From assembly GCA_031216445.1 (NCBI GenBank), contig CM062202.1, positions 19,181,501-19,245,500 on the forward strand: 64,000 nt of DNA, read 5' to 3'. Shown here piece after piece: positions 54,501 through 60,744 of this stretch; within the stretch, counting starts at the first letter, position 1; every line of letters starts with the position of its first letter. The notes beneath the pieces are model-generated. The model saw only the letters and a list, made by a program, of their open reading frames with translations. It made no database searches and was not told the DNA's origin. The DNA comes from Lateolabrax maculatus. Taxonomy: Eukaryota; Chordata; Actinopteri; Acropomatiformes; Lateolabracidae. Position numbers and translations under genes: made by a program.

Positions 54501-56255
54501 TCTGCTGTAAATTTGGCAATTTTAACATGGAGATCTATGGGGTCTTACTCGCTTTTGGAGCCAGCCCTCAAGTGGCCATTTGAGGAACTGCAGTTTTGGC
54601 ACTTAAGCATTGGCTTCATTTTTTAGCCCAGGAGGTCGCTGCTTGGGATTCACTGGTTGATTGATGTAAGCCTTAGCAAGTCGACATGTATGCAGGTCCA
54701 CATCATATCTCCATCCTTCCATTTTCTATAGTGCTTATCTTATTCAGGGTCACAGCGGAGTGGAGCCTTTTCCTGAATGGTGGCAGGTTGCCCCCTGAGA
54801 GCTGACCACAGTATATAAGAAACTGAATAATGGGAGCTGAAGATAACAATATCTCTAGGCATTTACAAGCCTACAACACAACCCACATCAAGCATAAGCA
54901 AATAACACCAACTGTATGTCTAAACTAATGGAATGAAGAATTAAACACAAATGATCGAGTTTTTTGATTCGCTCCACACCGCAATACCATGAGCAACAAG
55001 CATCACGTAGACTAGAGCACGACTTTTGGACTCAAGCCAAAGCAGACGAGGCGCCAGCTCTTGGGTGAATTATTCCTCATATGGCCACTCTCAACCATTC
55101 TTACTTTAACTCAGGGGTTTACAAACTTCTCATACCAAGTAGCCCTATCATAGTCACTTCTGTGACTAGTAGACTGAAAACTCCCTTTCGGAAAAAAGAA
55201 AAAAAATGCTGATTTATCCCCAGTTACACCCAGATGGGGAAATTCCACTGTAGGTGACGAGACAGCAATAGGGAAGTGAAATCTCTTACTGGAAGTCATT
55301 TTTACACGCTGTCTCAGAGTGCTATAGTAACTTCCAGTCAGTGAAGTTGTAGTGGGAATAAACTATCCCTAATTTAGTTCTGACCCAGGCCATCAGTACT
55401 TTACTGTAATGTAGTAGCAATTAGAGCAGTGTTGGTATTAGTATCAACAGTGGTGGTGGTATCATATATTGCTGCCATTGTTGATAGACAAAGGAAGCTT
55501 TTATTTATGATAATAAGAAATGAACATTTTTAATGAACCTTTTCAAGTTCAGTGTCAAATCTTACAATGATCAGACACTTAAAATTGGGCAAATACAGTA
55601 AGACACAGCATATGGAAAATATCTTATCTTACGTGCTACATTTAGATTATTATTTTTTTTTTTTTTGCCTTTGTTTGAAAATGAGAAGCAATTTATTCAT
55701 CTGCAGCAGGCCTGTTTTTGAAGAATAAGAATCAACAGATGCACATACTGGATCAATAAATCTGGATAGCAGATTTAAAGGGAGGGGTCAGGTGAACTTT
55801 TCTCCCCTTTCTTTCTTCCCGTTTTCAGAGCTCCCTCAAGTAGAGCAGCCCATTGTTTGGAAATCAAGGTTGACTTGTGCATTTCCATTTTTCAAATAGT
55901 GTAACGTTGATTAGAAATAGCAATTTCTTAACATATGCGTATTGTAAAGTGCAGTGGCGAGTATACAAAATAAAAGAGAGAAAAAAAAAATATATACTCT
56001 GACATCATTCTAAATCGAGGTTGAAAATATTTTCCAGATGTGTTGTTAAGGACGTGTTAAACAATAGAATGTTTATTAAAAAAAAAAAAAAAAAAAAAAA
56101 GATTCATGTAAATATTATAAGGACAGATATCGGATCAGATGTCCACATCGTCAGTGACAATTGTCGCACGCACACGCTTCTTAAATGAATCCGTTATCTT
56201 TTAAAGGAATGGGAAGTGACTTACCCAGAAACAAAGAGCGAAATATTGCAGACAT
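572..56255 (-). CDS. clmp: CXADR-like membrane protein, six of probably seven coding exons (3' end off window)
   Basis: Spliced gene, joined in order 56225-56255, 10365-10516, 5543-5747, 2626-2793, 1219-1341, 572-713 (821 coding bases, 273 residues plus two bases). Every intron is GT-AG and every phase fits. The product is a type I membrane Ig protein: signal peptide about 1-20 (cleavage probably after A20), V-set domain about 22-129 (C36-C111 disulfide, W50, DSGEYYC at 105-111), C2 domain about 131-226 (C153-C208, W166, extra pair C137/C219 as in the CTX family), transmembrane helix about 234-256, then a basic and acidic juxtamembrane stretch with YEEEE and PNEI. Sequons are N31, N197 and N218. 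Human CLMP shares the TLPCHHQ, LDIEWLL, GDASL, NLTM, VAGAV and PNEIR patches, which separates it from CXADR, ESAM and BT-IgSF. The family mediates homophilic adhesion at epithelial tight junctions; human loss causes congenital short bowel syndrome. Whether this is the a or b teleost paralogue is not decided. Confidence 0.97.
714..1218 (-). other. clmp intron 5
   Basis: 505-base intron between exons 5 and 6. It has a purine-rich plus strand around 1045-1105, meaning a pyrimidine-rich transcript. Nothing else is recognisable in it. Confidence 0.85.
1219..1341 (-). CDS. clmp: clmp coding exon 5 (second half of C2 domain)
   Basis: 123 bases between acceptor CCCCAG (AG at 1343-1342) and donor GTGAGT (1218-1213). 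Phase is 1 in, 1 out; the split first codon is Asp and the split last codon is His. It encodes residues 186-226, with NLTM (a sequon at N197, conserved with human), the signature D-S-T-G-V-Y-R-C with C208, and C219, which should pair with C137. N218-C-T is a possible but unusual sequon. No ATG-started open frame shows this exon, because the exon is short. Confidence 0.96.
1342..2625 (-). other. clmp intron 4
   Basis: 1,284-base intron. Short open frames here have no domain signal. No RNA gene or named repeat was recognised. Confidence 0.85.
2626..2793 (-). CDS. clmp: clmp coding exon 4 (first half of C2 domain)
   Basis: 168 bases between acceptor TTACAG (AG at 2795-2794) and donor GTAAGG (2625-2620). 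Phase is 1 in, 1 out. It encodes residues 130-185 after the split Val: the inter-domain linker KPSKPRC (close to KPSKPKC in human), then GGSDVKLSCKSSDGS with C153, and W166 in SYKWERV. C137 is the first half of the additional C2 disulfide typical of CTX/CAR proteins. Confidence 0.97.
2794..5542 (-). other. clmp intron 3 with CA microsatellites
   Basis: 2,749-base intron. It contains an AC run at 4234-4256, CA-rich DNA to about 4440, and a (CA)20 run (transcript sense) at 5481-5520 close to the exon 3 donor. The remainder is AT-rich and featureless to my reading. Confidence 0.85.
5481..5520. repeat. (TG)20 microsatellite; CA repeat in the clmp transcript
   Basis: About 20 uninterrupted TG units on the plus strand. 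In clmp sense it is a CA repeat starting about 22 bases after the exon 3 / intron 3 junction. CA repeats are known hnRNP L binding sites. Confidence 0.97.
5543..5747 (-). CDS. clmp: clmp coding exon 3 (second half of V-set domain)
   Basis: 205 bases between acceptor CTAG (AG at 5749-5748, behind a TTTTCTTCTCTTC tract) and donor GTGAGT (5542-5537). Phase is 0 in, 1 out. It encodes residues 62-129: IITFFGGQVYTN, then GGDASLLI, then the Ig signature D-S-G-E-Y-Y-C with C111, and KYHWSQVNLIVL at strand G. The order and spacing match the CLMP V-set domain, which provides the dimer face in CTX-family adhesion proteins. A (CA)n tract begins about 17 bases into the downstream intron. Confidence 0.97.
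7317..7349. repeat. (TC)n microsatellite
   Basis: Uninterrupted TC dinucleotide run in intron 2, followed by a short CA-rich stretch. Confidence 0.95.
9803..9897. repeat. (GATA)n/(GA)n microsatellite
   Basis: A few GATA units followed by a long GA run with one C interruption near 9880. Lies in intron 2, about 470 bases downstream (transcript sense) of exon 2. Confidence 0.96.
10365..10516 (-). CDS. clmp: clmp coding exon 2 (end of signal peptide, first half of V-set domain)
   Basis: 152 bases between acceptor CTCAG (AG at 10518-10517) and donor GTGAGA (10364-10359). Phase is 1 in, 0 out. It encodes residues 11-61: the end of the signal peptide (LLSAGAQ), strand B cysteine C36 in TLPCHHQ, and the invariant Ig tryptophan W50 in LDIEWLL, finishing at QKV. 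NAT at 31-33 is a potential N-glycosylation site. The TLPCHHQ and LDIEWLL motifs are shared with human CLMP as I remember it. The acceptor has a moderate pyrimidine tract with TCCTCCTC. Confidence 0.96.
10517..19179 (-). other. clmp intron 1, 3' portion
   Basis: Non-coding DNA next to exon 2. It contains a (TG)n block at 11347-11409, an AC run at 16822-16840 and a 17-G run at 19045-19061. Open frames are all under 140 codons, with no domain pattern or splice support. A block at about 11990-12060 has an inverted CCAAT-like motif and TGAGTCA, possible factor sites only. Confidence 0.8.
11347..11409. repeat. (TG)n microsatellite
   Basis: Long TG run broken once by ATGCG, in intron 1. Confidence 0.96.
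19180..19560. promoter_or_regulatory. CpG-richer block in intron 1, possible regulatory element
   Basis: Relative to the AT-rich intron around it, this stretch holds many CpGs (for example TAGCGCTGTCGCC near 19374, and ACGCAAACGCGAGGACG near 19466). It ends in CAG/CTG-rich sequence near 19490-19520. It has no open frame or splice pattern. It could be an enhancer, an alternative promoter or unrelated DNA; I infer this from composition only. Confidence 0.3.
22209..22262. repeat. 30-bp tandem duplication, about 1.8 copies
   Basis: The unit starting GGAACATTAGAG at 22209 recurs at 22239 without change across its first 24 bases, which suggests a recent local duplication. Confidence 0.93.
27580..27618. 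repeat. (CA)n microsatellite
   Basis: Uninterrupted CA run in intron 1. Confidence 0.96.
28776..28791. repeat. C16 homopolymer
   Basis: Sixteen cytosines in a row; length is likely to vary between reads. Confidence 0.95.
34833..35168. mobile_element. palindromic MITE-like element
   Basis: The first 110 or so bases are repeated in inverted form at the right end: TTAAAGGG...CCGATTTTTAACC at left mirrors GGTTGAAAATCGG...TTTAAG at right. The internal marker GTTAAGGATATAGTGTG (from 34880) reappears reversed near 35103-35120. The arms look about 80% identical by eye. The centre has two copies of a CAGTGGTGTCATTT motif (34960 and 34992). There is no coding capacity. This is the layout of a non-autonomous DNA transposon with long terminal inverted repeats; superfamily and target-site duplication were not determined. 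Confidence 0.8.
37555..37599. repeat. (CA)n microsatellite
   Basis: Uninterrupted CA run, preceded by imperfect CACG repeats from about 37518. Confidence 0.96.
38205..38508 (+). mobile_element. degenerate teleost MITE-like repeat (terminal CAGCCCT family)
   Basis: Ends in TTGCAGCCCTAG and contains the blocks TTTTTTGTCTTATATGATAG, TTTGGGTTTTGGACTGTTGG and TGACATTTTATAAACCAAAC. From memory these are diagnostic of a very common fish interspersed element. The same blocks occur in the same order in the copy at 57040-57310. No coding capacity. Confidence 0.7.
41131..41158. repeat. 12-bp hairpin
   Basis: TGCTTATCATTG at 41131-41142 and its exact reverse complement at 41147-41158, with a four-base loop. 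It is too short for a typical miRNA precursor; function unknown. Confidence 0.85.
41640..42265. promoter_or_regulatory. CpG-richer block in intron 1, possible regulatory element
   Basis: Composition rises to GC- and CpG-rich, with repeated GGCGG, GGGGCGGG near 42173 and GCGCAGCGC near 42227, plus TGG triplet repeats at 42140-42168. Both flanks are ordinary intron. It shows no splice-consistent coding pattern. A regulatory role is an inference from composition. Confidence 0.25.
42314..42347. repeat. (CA)n microsatellite
   Basis: Uninterrupted CA run in intron 1. Confidence 0.95.
42408..42556. repeat. imperfect direct duplication around a (CA)n run
   Basis: ATCTGGGGATACACA occurs at about 42427 and again at about 42534, each preceded by a related TTCACACAAAG / CTCACATGAAG segment. 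The (CA)n run at 42481-42511 lies between them. This is a diverged minisatellite-like duplication of about 107 bases. Confidence 0.75.
44148..44175. repeat. C28 homopolymer
   Basis: Twenty-eight cytosines in a row, unusually long for a G/C homopolymer. It could form G-quadruplex or i-motif structure and is a likely assembly-length error site. Confidence 0.95.
44280..44560. promoter_or_regulatory. CpG-richer block with CRE-like and GC-box motifs
   Basis: Contains GACGTCAG near 44289, GGGCGG near 44299, and many CpGs to 44540 in otherwise AT-rich intron. No supported exon. Possible enhancer or cryptic promoter; inference only. Confidence 0.3.
45544..45564. repeat. A21 homopolymer
   Basis: Run of about 21 adenines after GGG, without an obvious SINE body upstream. 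Confidence 0.93.
51130..51345 (+). mobile_element. degenerate teleost interspersed repeat (TTAGCTTAG / AGCTGGCCTGGCTCTG type)
   Basis: Contains, in order, TTTTGGGAAATTTG, TTTGCCGAGA, CTTAGCTTAGTATAAA, GCTGGCCTGGCTCTGT and GCATCTCTAAGGCTCAGTAATTA. I recognise these as the ordered core of a repeat that is widespread in percomorph fish. No open frame. Its class was not determined. Confidence 0.7.
51346..54221 (-). other. clmp intron 1 between interspersed repeats
   Basis: Non-coding, AT-rich. Open frames up to 113 codons on both strands overlap one another near 51650-51990 and lack domain features. Nothing else was recognised apart from the ATC run. Confidence 0.7.
54002..54040. repeat. (ATC)n microsatellite
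   Basis: Imperfect ATC/GTC triplet run in intron 1. Confidence 0.9.
54222..54655 (+). mobile_element. teleost interspersed repeat (GTGGACATAGCCACCGTGACG type)
   Basis: Begins near CACCATGGACTGTATTAAA. It then carries the blocks GTTTGTGGACAGCCGTTTTG, TTTTGGCCGTCACCACCTTG, CTCGCTTTTGGAGCCAGCC and CTCAAGTGGCCATTTGAGGA, ending with a GAGGTCGCTGCTTGG block. I recognise this series from many fish introns. It has no coding capacity and appears full length but degenerate. Confidence 0.75.
54690..54830 (+). mobile_element. degenerate SINE/MITE-like repeat tail (CCATTTTCTATA...GCTTATC)
   Basis: Holds CCATTTTCTATAGTGCTTAT followed by CAGGGTCACAG and GGAGCC, a decayed version of a common fish repeat core. 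It lies just after the preceding repeat, so the two may form a composite insertion. Confidence 0.6.
54831..56224 (-). other. clmp intron 1, first 1.4 kb downstream of exon 1
   Basis: AT-rich intron with a poly-T run near 55650-55665 and an A23 run at 56078-56100. A possible decayed repeat lies around 55110-55320. The consensus donor of exon 1 is at its right edge. Confidence 0.75.
56078..56100. repeat. A23 homopolymer
   Basis: About 23 adenines, about 125 bases inside intron 1 from exon 1. Confidence 0.95.
56225..56255 (-). CDS. clmp: clmp coding exon 1 (start codon and first half of signal peptide)
   Basis: Ten codons plus one base, reading MSAIFRSLFL and ending in G before a consensus donor GTAAGT (56224-56219). 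The single leftover base joins the TT that opens exon 2 to make a Val codon, giving a hydrophobic core followed by AGA-Q, a normal signal peptidase site. The ATG at 56255-56253 has G at -3 and gives an M-S start like human CLMP. An in-frame ATG 18 bases upstream (56273-56271) would add MGFPAA; its Kozak context is poorer (C at -3), but a scanning ribosome meets it first, so some models may start there. The exon was found by phase and donor match, not by length, so it is slightly less certain than the others. Confidence 0.88.
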
Positions 56256-56301
56256 CGCGGCTGGAAATCCCATATGCAAAACGGAGCTGGAAACAATGCG
56301 C

Positions 56302-56505
56302 TCAGACTGCCTTCACATTCATTCGGCTGACCTAAGCGCAGGCACAACGAAGCGGCACCATCAGCGAACTGAGGAGCGAAATCGGGGACAAACAAATCTT
56401 CGCTGAGCACATGAGTCCAAGGACATCATGTGTTGCACCCGCCCGACACGTCTAAGCCTTCCAGGAGGAAGAAACGGGGCTCTTCCTCCTCATCGTCGTT
56501 TTCAT
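56302..56505 (-). other. four upstream ORFs in the clmp leader
   Basis: In gene sense, ATG-started ORFs of 17 codons (56505-56452), 22 codons (56429-56361), 9 codons (56361-56332) and 6 codons (56322-56302), each with its own stop before the main start. All are real in sequence; they matter only if transcription starts upstream of 56505. Confidence 0.5.
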
Positions 56506-56639
56506 CGCAGGCGACTTGGCGTCAAATCAAAGTTCCCTGGCTGTCTGGCTCTGGCGTGGGACGTGTTGTCTCAGGGTCCCCTCTGTCTCCTCCTCAGCAG
56601 TCTCTCCTCCTTTCCTCCTCCGCTGCACAAAATGCCAGA

Positions 56640-56670
56640 GAGGAGGAGGAGGAGGAGGAGGAGGAGGAGG
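56640..56670. repeat. (GGA)n microsatellite
   Basis: About ten GGA units on the plus strand, CCT/TCC in clmp sense, in the presumed promoter or leader. Confidence 0.95.
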
Positions 56671-57039
56671 GCGAATAGGTGGGTGATGAGGGGATGCTGA
56701 AGGATGGAGACCTCTAGAGTCTGAAGTTCTCTTTCACAGCCCGAGCATCCTGCAACGCACACTAAAAGGCTTGCTGAGGGGACGTGAGTCCTCTTGTTAA
56801 ATGTTGCAGGCAGGATTTCGTTGATATGAACGGAATTAAAGTTGCCTGCTTTACAGAACCGCATAGAGGGTTTACAGTGAGTCTTTGGGACTCAGTGGCG
56901 AATTTATGATGAGCTTAAATTTGGCCATATAAGGACAATATCAACATAGGGATGGTGTTATCTTCAGGGGATTTTGCAATCTATTACTATGACAGTGCTT
57001 TAACATACACATACTTAAAATGGCCTTTTGTGCTTCTTC

Positions 57040-57310
57040 AGGGCTGAAACGATTAGTTAATCGATAAGCAGAAAATTAAGTAGCAATCATTTTGATAATT
57101 GATTAACTGTTTAAACCATCTATTAAGAAAAAAATGGAAAAAAGGGTTAGGGTTAAGATTCGCTGCTTTTCTTTATCTTATGTGATCATAAACTGAATAT
57201 CTCTGGGTTTCAGACTGTTTTCTTGGGCTCTGTGAATACATGATTTTGTCATTTGACATTTAATAGACCAAACAATTAATAGATTCGTCCAGAAAATACT
57301 TTGTAGATGA
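57040..57310 (+). mobile_element. teleost MITE-like repeat, second copy (GGGCTGAAACGATTAG family)
   Basis: Starts with AGGGCTGAAACGATTAGTTA, followed by GCTGCTTTTCTTTATCTTAT, CTGAATATCTCTGGGTTTCA and AATAGACCAAACAATTAATAG. These blocks occur in the same order as in the copy at 38205-38508. This copy keeps the left terminus, the other keeps the right terminus. Upstream of clmp. Confidence 0.75.
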
Positions 57311-59539
57311 ATTGGTAATCAACATAATTGTTATCTGCATTTTTGTGTATTTGTATATTTACATTACTAACCTACTCATCACAGTTATTTATTTATTTGT
57401 TGGTTTATTACTTCTTAAGGATTTGGATTGTCAGGCTAACTTACATCAAGAAACAAGAAATGCGGCATGTTTCAACTTCAAAAGCATGATATATTTTCTA
57501 GACTATTTATATGTTGCAGGCCGTGGTGACGCATGCTTGTGATCAAAGGCACGTTCAACATCTGTTTTGAACCAGAAGGCATATCTTTGTTTGCTTACCA
57601 TTTTTTTTTTTTTTTTTATTTGTCCACCAGTTTGTCCATTTTAGGATTAGTCTATCAATCTTTTTAAAACTGCCACACCAGATTTATCCCATCACCGGCT
57701 TTGGGTAAGTTACTTTACAAGAGCAGCATGGTGTAAGTTAGGTAAACAAACAGCAAAAGGGGGAGTGCTGCTGTCTGCTGATGGCTGCTCTCAGACCTTG
57801 AGACAAATTAATCCCCCTCTTCTGTGTCTCAACAATCTCCAGAAATAACAAAAGGATTTCCACTCGCCAGTGGCCCCTCTGCTCTCTCTCGCTGTCCCCC
57901 CCACCCCCCCGAGTGGCCTGCTCTTCAGCACCAGCCCTCTTCCATTCCTTTCCGTTCCAATAACTAGATAGCTTGAAACAATGTCTCACACGCACAAGTC
58001 GACACGCACACTCGTACGCCCTGTCTCTCTTTTTTTCTCTCTATTTCACAGTGCAAACACACAGACACAAAGAAACACATGTTCCCAGAGAGCAGTTGAT
58101 GAGGCACAGAGGGTGAAACAAATACACACAACCTAATTCCAGATGTTGTAAGAGGCAGATAAGACACGGGGAGGAGATGTCTTCGGTCTTGTGTGGCCGG
58201 GTATTTTGCTCGCAGTAACACTCCGCGTCTTTTCCCTTTGCTTGTGTTGCTCTGTTTATCTTTGTGTTTCCAGCTGAATTTAAAAGGTCACGGTCTCATT
58301 ACAACTCATCTCTGCAGAAGTCGGTATTCACGGACGTCAGCTACAGCGCAGTGTAGTAAAGTACAAAAACCACTCTAAACTGTTGCAAAATCAGCTGTCA
58401 AACTATGATGGATGGCTGGTTTCAACAGACATATTTGCCCCTGCAATCACCACAGTCCTACTGTAATCTAAGTTCTGATAAAAACACTTGATTGAAAACG
58501 CGCATGATGGCCAACATATATCACATCTATGTTCAATTTCCCCCCTTAAGCAGGCTTTTCTACAGAAAGATGAGATCTGCAGGCAGGGCAGAGCACGCAG
58601 CTGTACAATGCATTATACAGCACTGAGGTTATCATGATTGCTCCTTTAAAAGATGATCTCACTTATGTATGAAGGGATGACAACACTACATAAGATATGG
58701 GGCAGATCCATTGTTGATAGCAAGGATTCTGCAATAACTTACTTGTTTCCCATGCAGTGCAGATAGTGCCATGGGAGGCAACTTGTCTGCGTTTGGTGGC
58801 TTGGCCTTGGTGCATGATATAGCACCCCAATGCAGATGGCCTCACAGATGGTTGATATTTATACCACGGGGCCTTGAAAAGTCACTAGTGTGGAAACTGC
58901 TGCTTTCTCCCTGATTAGTTTCACATCACCAAGAACACAGCAATCTCCACACACCCATTTCTCACTGCACAGAAAACATATGACCAGTTGTGAAATGTAT
59001 TATATGACATTAGGAGAAATGTGTGATATTGTTTTGGGATAAATATCCCTTGCCGTGTGGGCTGCCCCTTTATGAGGTGACAATGATGATGTGTTGGGAC
59101 TCTCCCTCCATTTTAGTGCATGAAAATGTAATCCTCCTAAGTGCAAGGGCCATGATTTTTTAAAAATCTTCCAGACCCAACACGGCTTGCATTTTAGCTG
59201 GGAGCACTCAGGACTTATGTACTTTAAGTGGATTTGAAATTTGAATTGGAGCAACAAGATGCACCTTGGACCTCCTGGCAGAGACAGAGCACTTGAGCGA
59301 GAGTGTTCCCATCCGCCAGAACAGCTGTATCTCCCTCATCGTGACATCACAGCGACGTGTTAGTGTTTTGTTGACGCATGGACGACACCCGAGCACGCCG
59401 GGATGCCTGGCTTTGTCCCCCCCCCCTCCGACCTCAGGGAATGACAGAAGTGGATAGTTAAAAGGATTCTTGAGTAAGAATATGAATGTGAAAGTGAGAA
59501 AAAAAAAAACCAACCCTCCTTTGTTTAGGCCTCTCTATT

Positions 59540-59810
59540 TTTAGCAACCAGTGTGATGCTTCGCCGTTAGTGTTTCACGGCTCGCAGATCTTTTATAATT
59601 TAATGAGAGAGAGGGCGGCCCTCACAGATTTATGGCGAGCGTCTGAAGGCGGCATTGGCCACTCGGCTTATTGATCCAAATCGGATGTTTGTTTATGGGT
59701 CAGTAAAGATCTTTCCCTCCTGTACCATGCAACCCCGTCCCAGGAACATTCAAATTGTCAGCGGGCTCTTAAGCCAATAAAATAAATGTACTCTGGTTCA
59801 TTATTTTAGT
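59540..59810. promoter_or_regulatory. possible conserved non-coding element upstream of clmp
   Basis: Mixed-composition block with homeodomain-like TAAT sites, CpG-bearing segments (GGCGAGCGTCTGAAGGCGG near 59633) and a GTTTGTTTATGGGTCAGTAA run near 59688 resembling forkhead and nuclear-receptor sites. It has the look of vertebrate conserved non-coding DNA but no alignment was possible. Confidence 0.25.
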
Positions 59811-60683
59811 TTCTCTTTAAACATACCGCAGATCCTGACAGCCAGTCAGAGATGTGTTAAACAGCAGTGCCATGTAGTGGGAGACCGCAGCCATGGACAT
59901 GAAGAGCCTACTGAAACTACTGTAAACTTCCTTTTTTTCATGTCATATAAACACATGACTTTTACATAGAAGCATTTTATTTATTTAGAGGATAAATTAA
60001 GTTCTCAGTCCAACAACCACATGACACATTTCATTTTATTGTATTTTACATATTTACATATATATAACAACAGCTAAACTGCCCCTTCTCTCATGCAATG
60101 TTTAAATAGATTTTAGTCTACATTGTTGGTTTTGTCATTACCGCAGATCAGTTATAATCTGCAATAAAGGAGAATGAGCGAATGCCCATTTTAAGACCAC
60201 TTCCTGTCATCTCCTGTTCCACATTCCCTTGAGCAGCGCAGTGCTCATCTCCTTGTACTGTAAAGCCCAGTGAGTTCAACAGTGGATGTTCCCCCTCAAT
60301 TTATTTATGAGCTTTTCACAGGGAACATGAGGCAGAGAGGCACAGAGTTTAAAAACATGTTATCGTGCTCTAATTAAAGGCGAGGCAGATGACTGAATCG
60401 CATACAAGAACTTAACAGCACACCCGGTTTTATTTTACATCTGTTAGTCTGTGGTGAATAAGTAAATGAATAAGCTGAATCGGAATGACTGAATGAATGA
60501 GTGAATTAATTAATTCATCAACCAAAGCAAGAATAAATGGCTGTATAAGACAAACACGCATGATGGTGTCATTTGGAAGAGAGAAATAAGACTGATTGTT
60601 GTTTATTTGAAATCGCATGTCTTTGGGAAAGGTAATAATGTTGAATTGTTGCCTGCTCCAGTCTAAGATAAACATATCAATCA

Positions 60684-60744
60684 TGTTTGAATATAATTTC
60701 CACCAAATTGCAGACTGCAGTGTGATGGAAATTATATTCAAACA
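60684..60744. repeat. 61-nt imperfect hairpin (19-bp perfect outer stem)
   Basis: TGTTTGAATATAATTTCCA at 60684-60702 is the exact reverse complement of 60726-60744. The inner part (703-713 with 715-725) pairs at most positions, with CTGCAG near the tip. Size and shape fit a pre-miRNA or a tiny fold-back element; expression is unknown. Confidence 0.85.

Larger units (their letters stand above)
56256..56900 (-). promoter_or_regulatory. clmp: clmp 5' leader and presumed promoter
   Basis: Immediately upstream of the start codon. The stretch 56256-56640 is GC- and CpG-richer than its surroundings, and a (GGA)n run lies at 56640-56670 (pyrimidine-rich in gene sense). No TATA box is obvious. The transcription start is not determined; it may lie within or just beyond the TCC-rich tract. 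Four short upstream ORFs lie between 56302 and 56505. Confidence 0.6.

Noticed and set aside
10517..56224. Nested gene or retrotransposon coding region in intron 1
   Set aside because: No reverse transcriptase, transposase, gag or other domain pattern was seen, and no long ORF.
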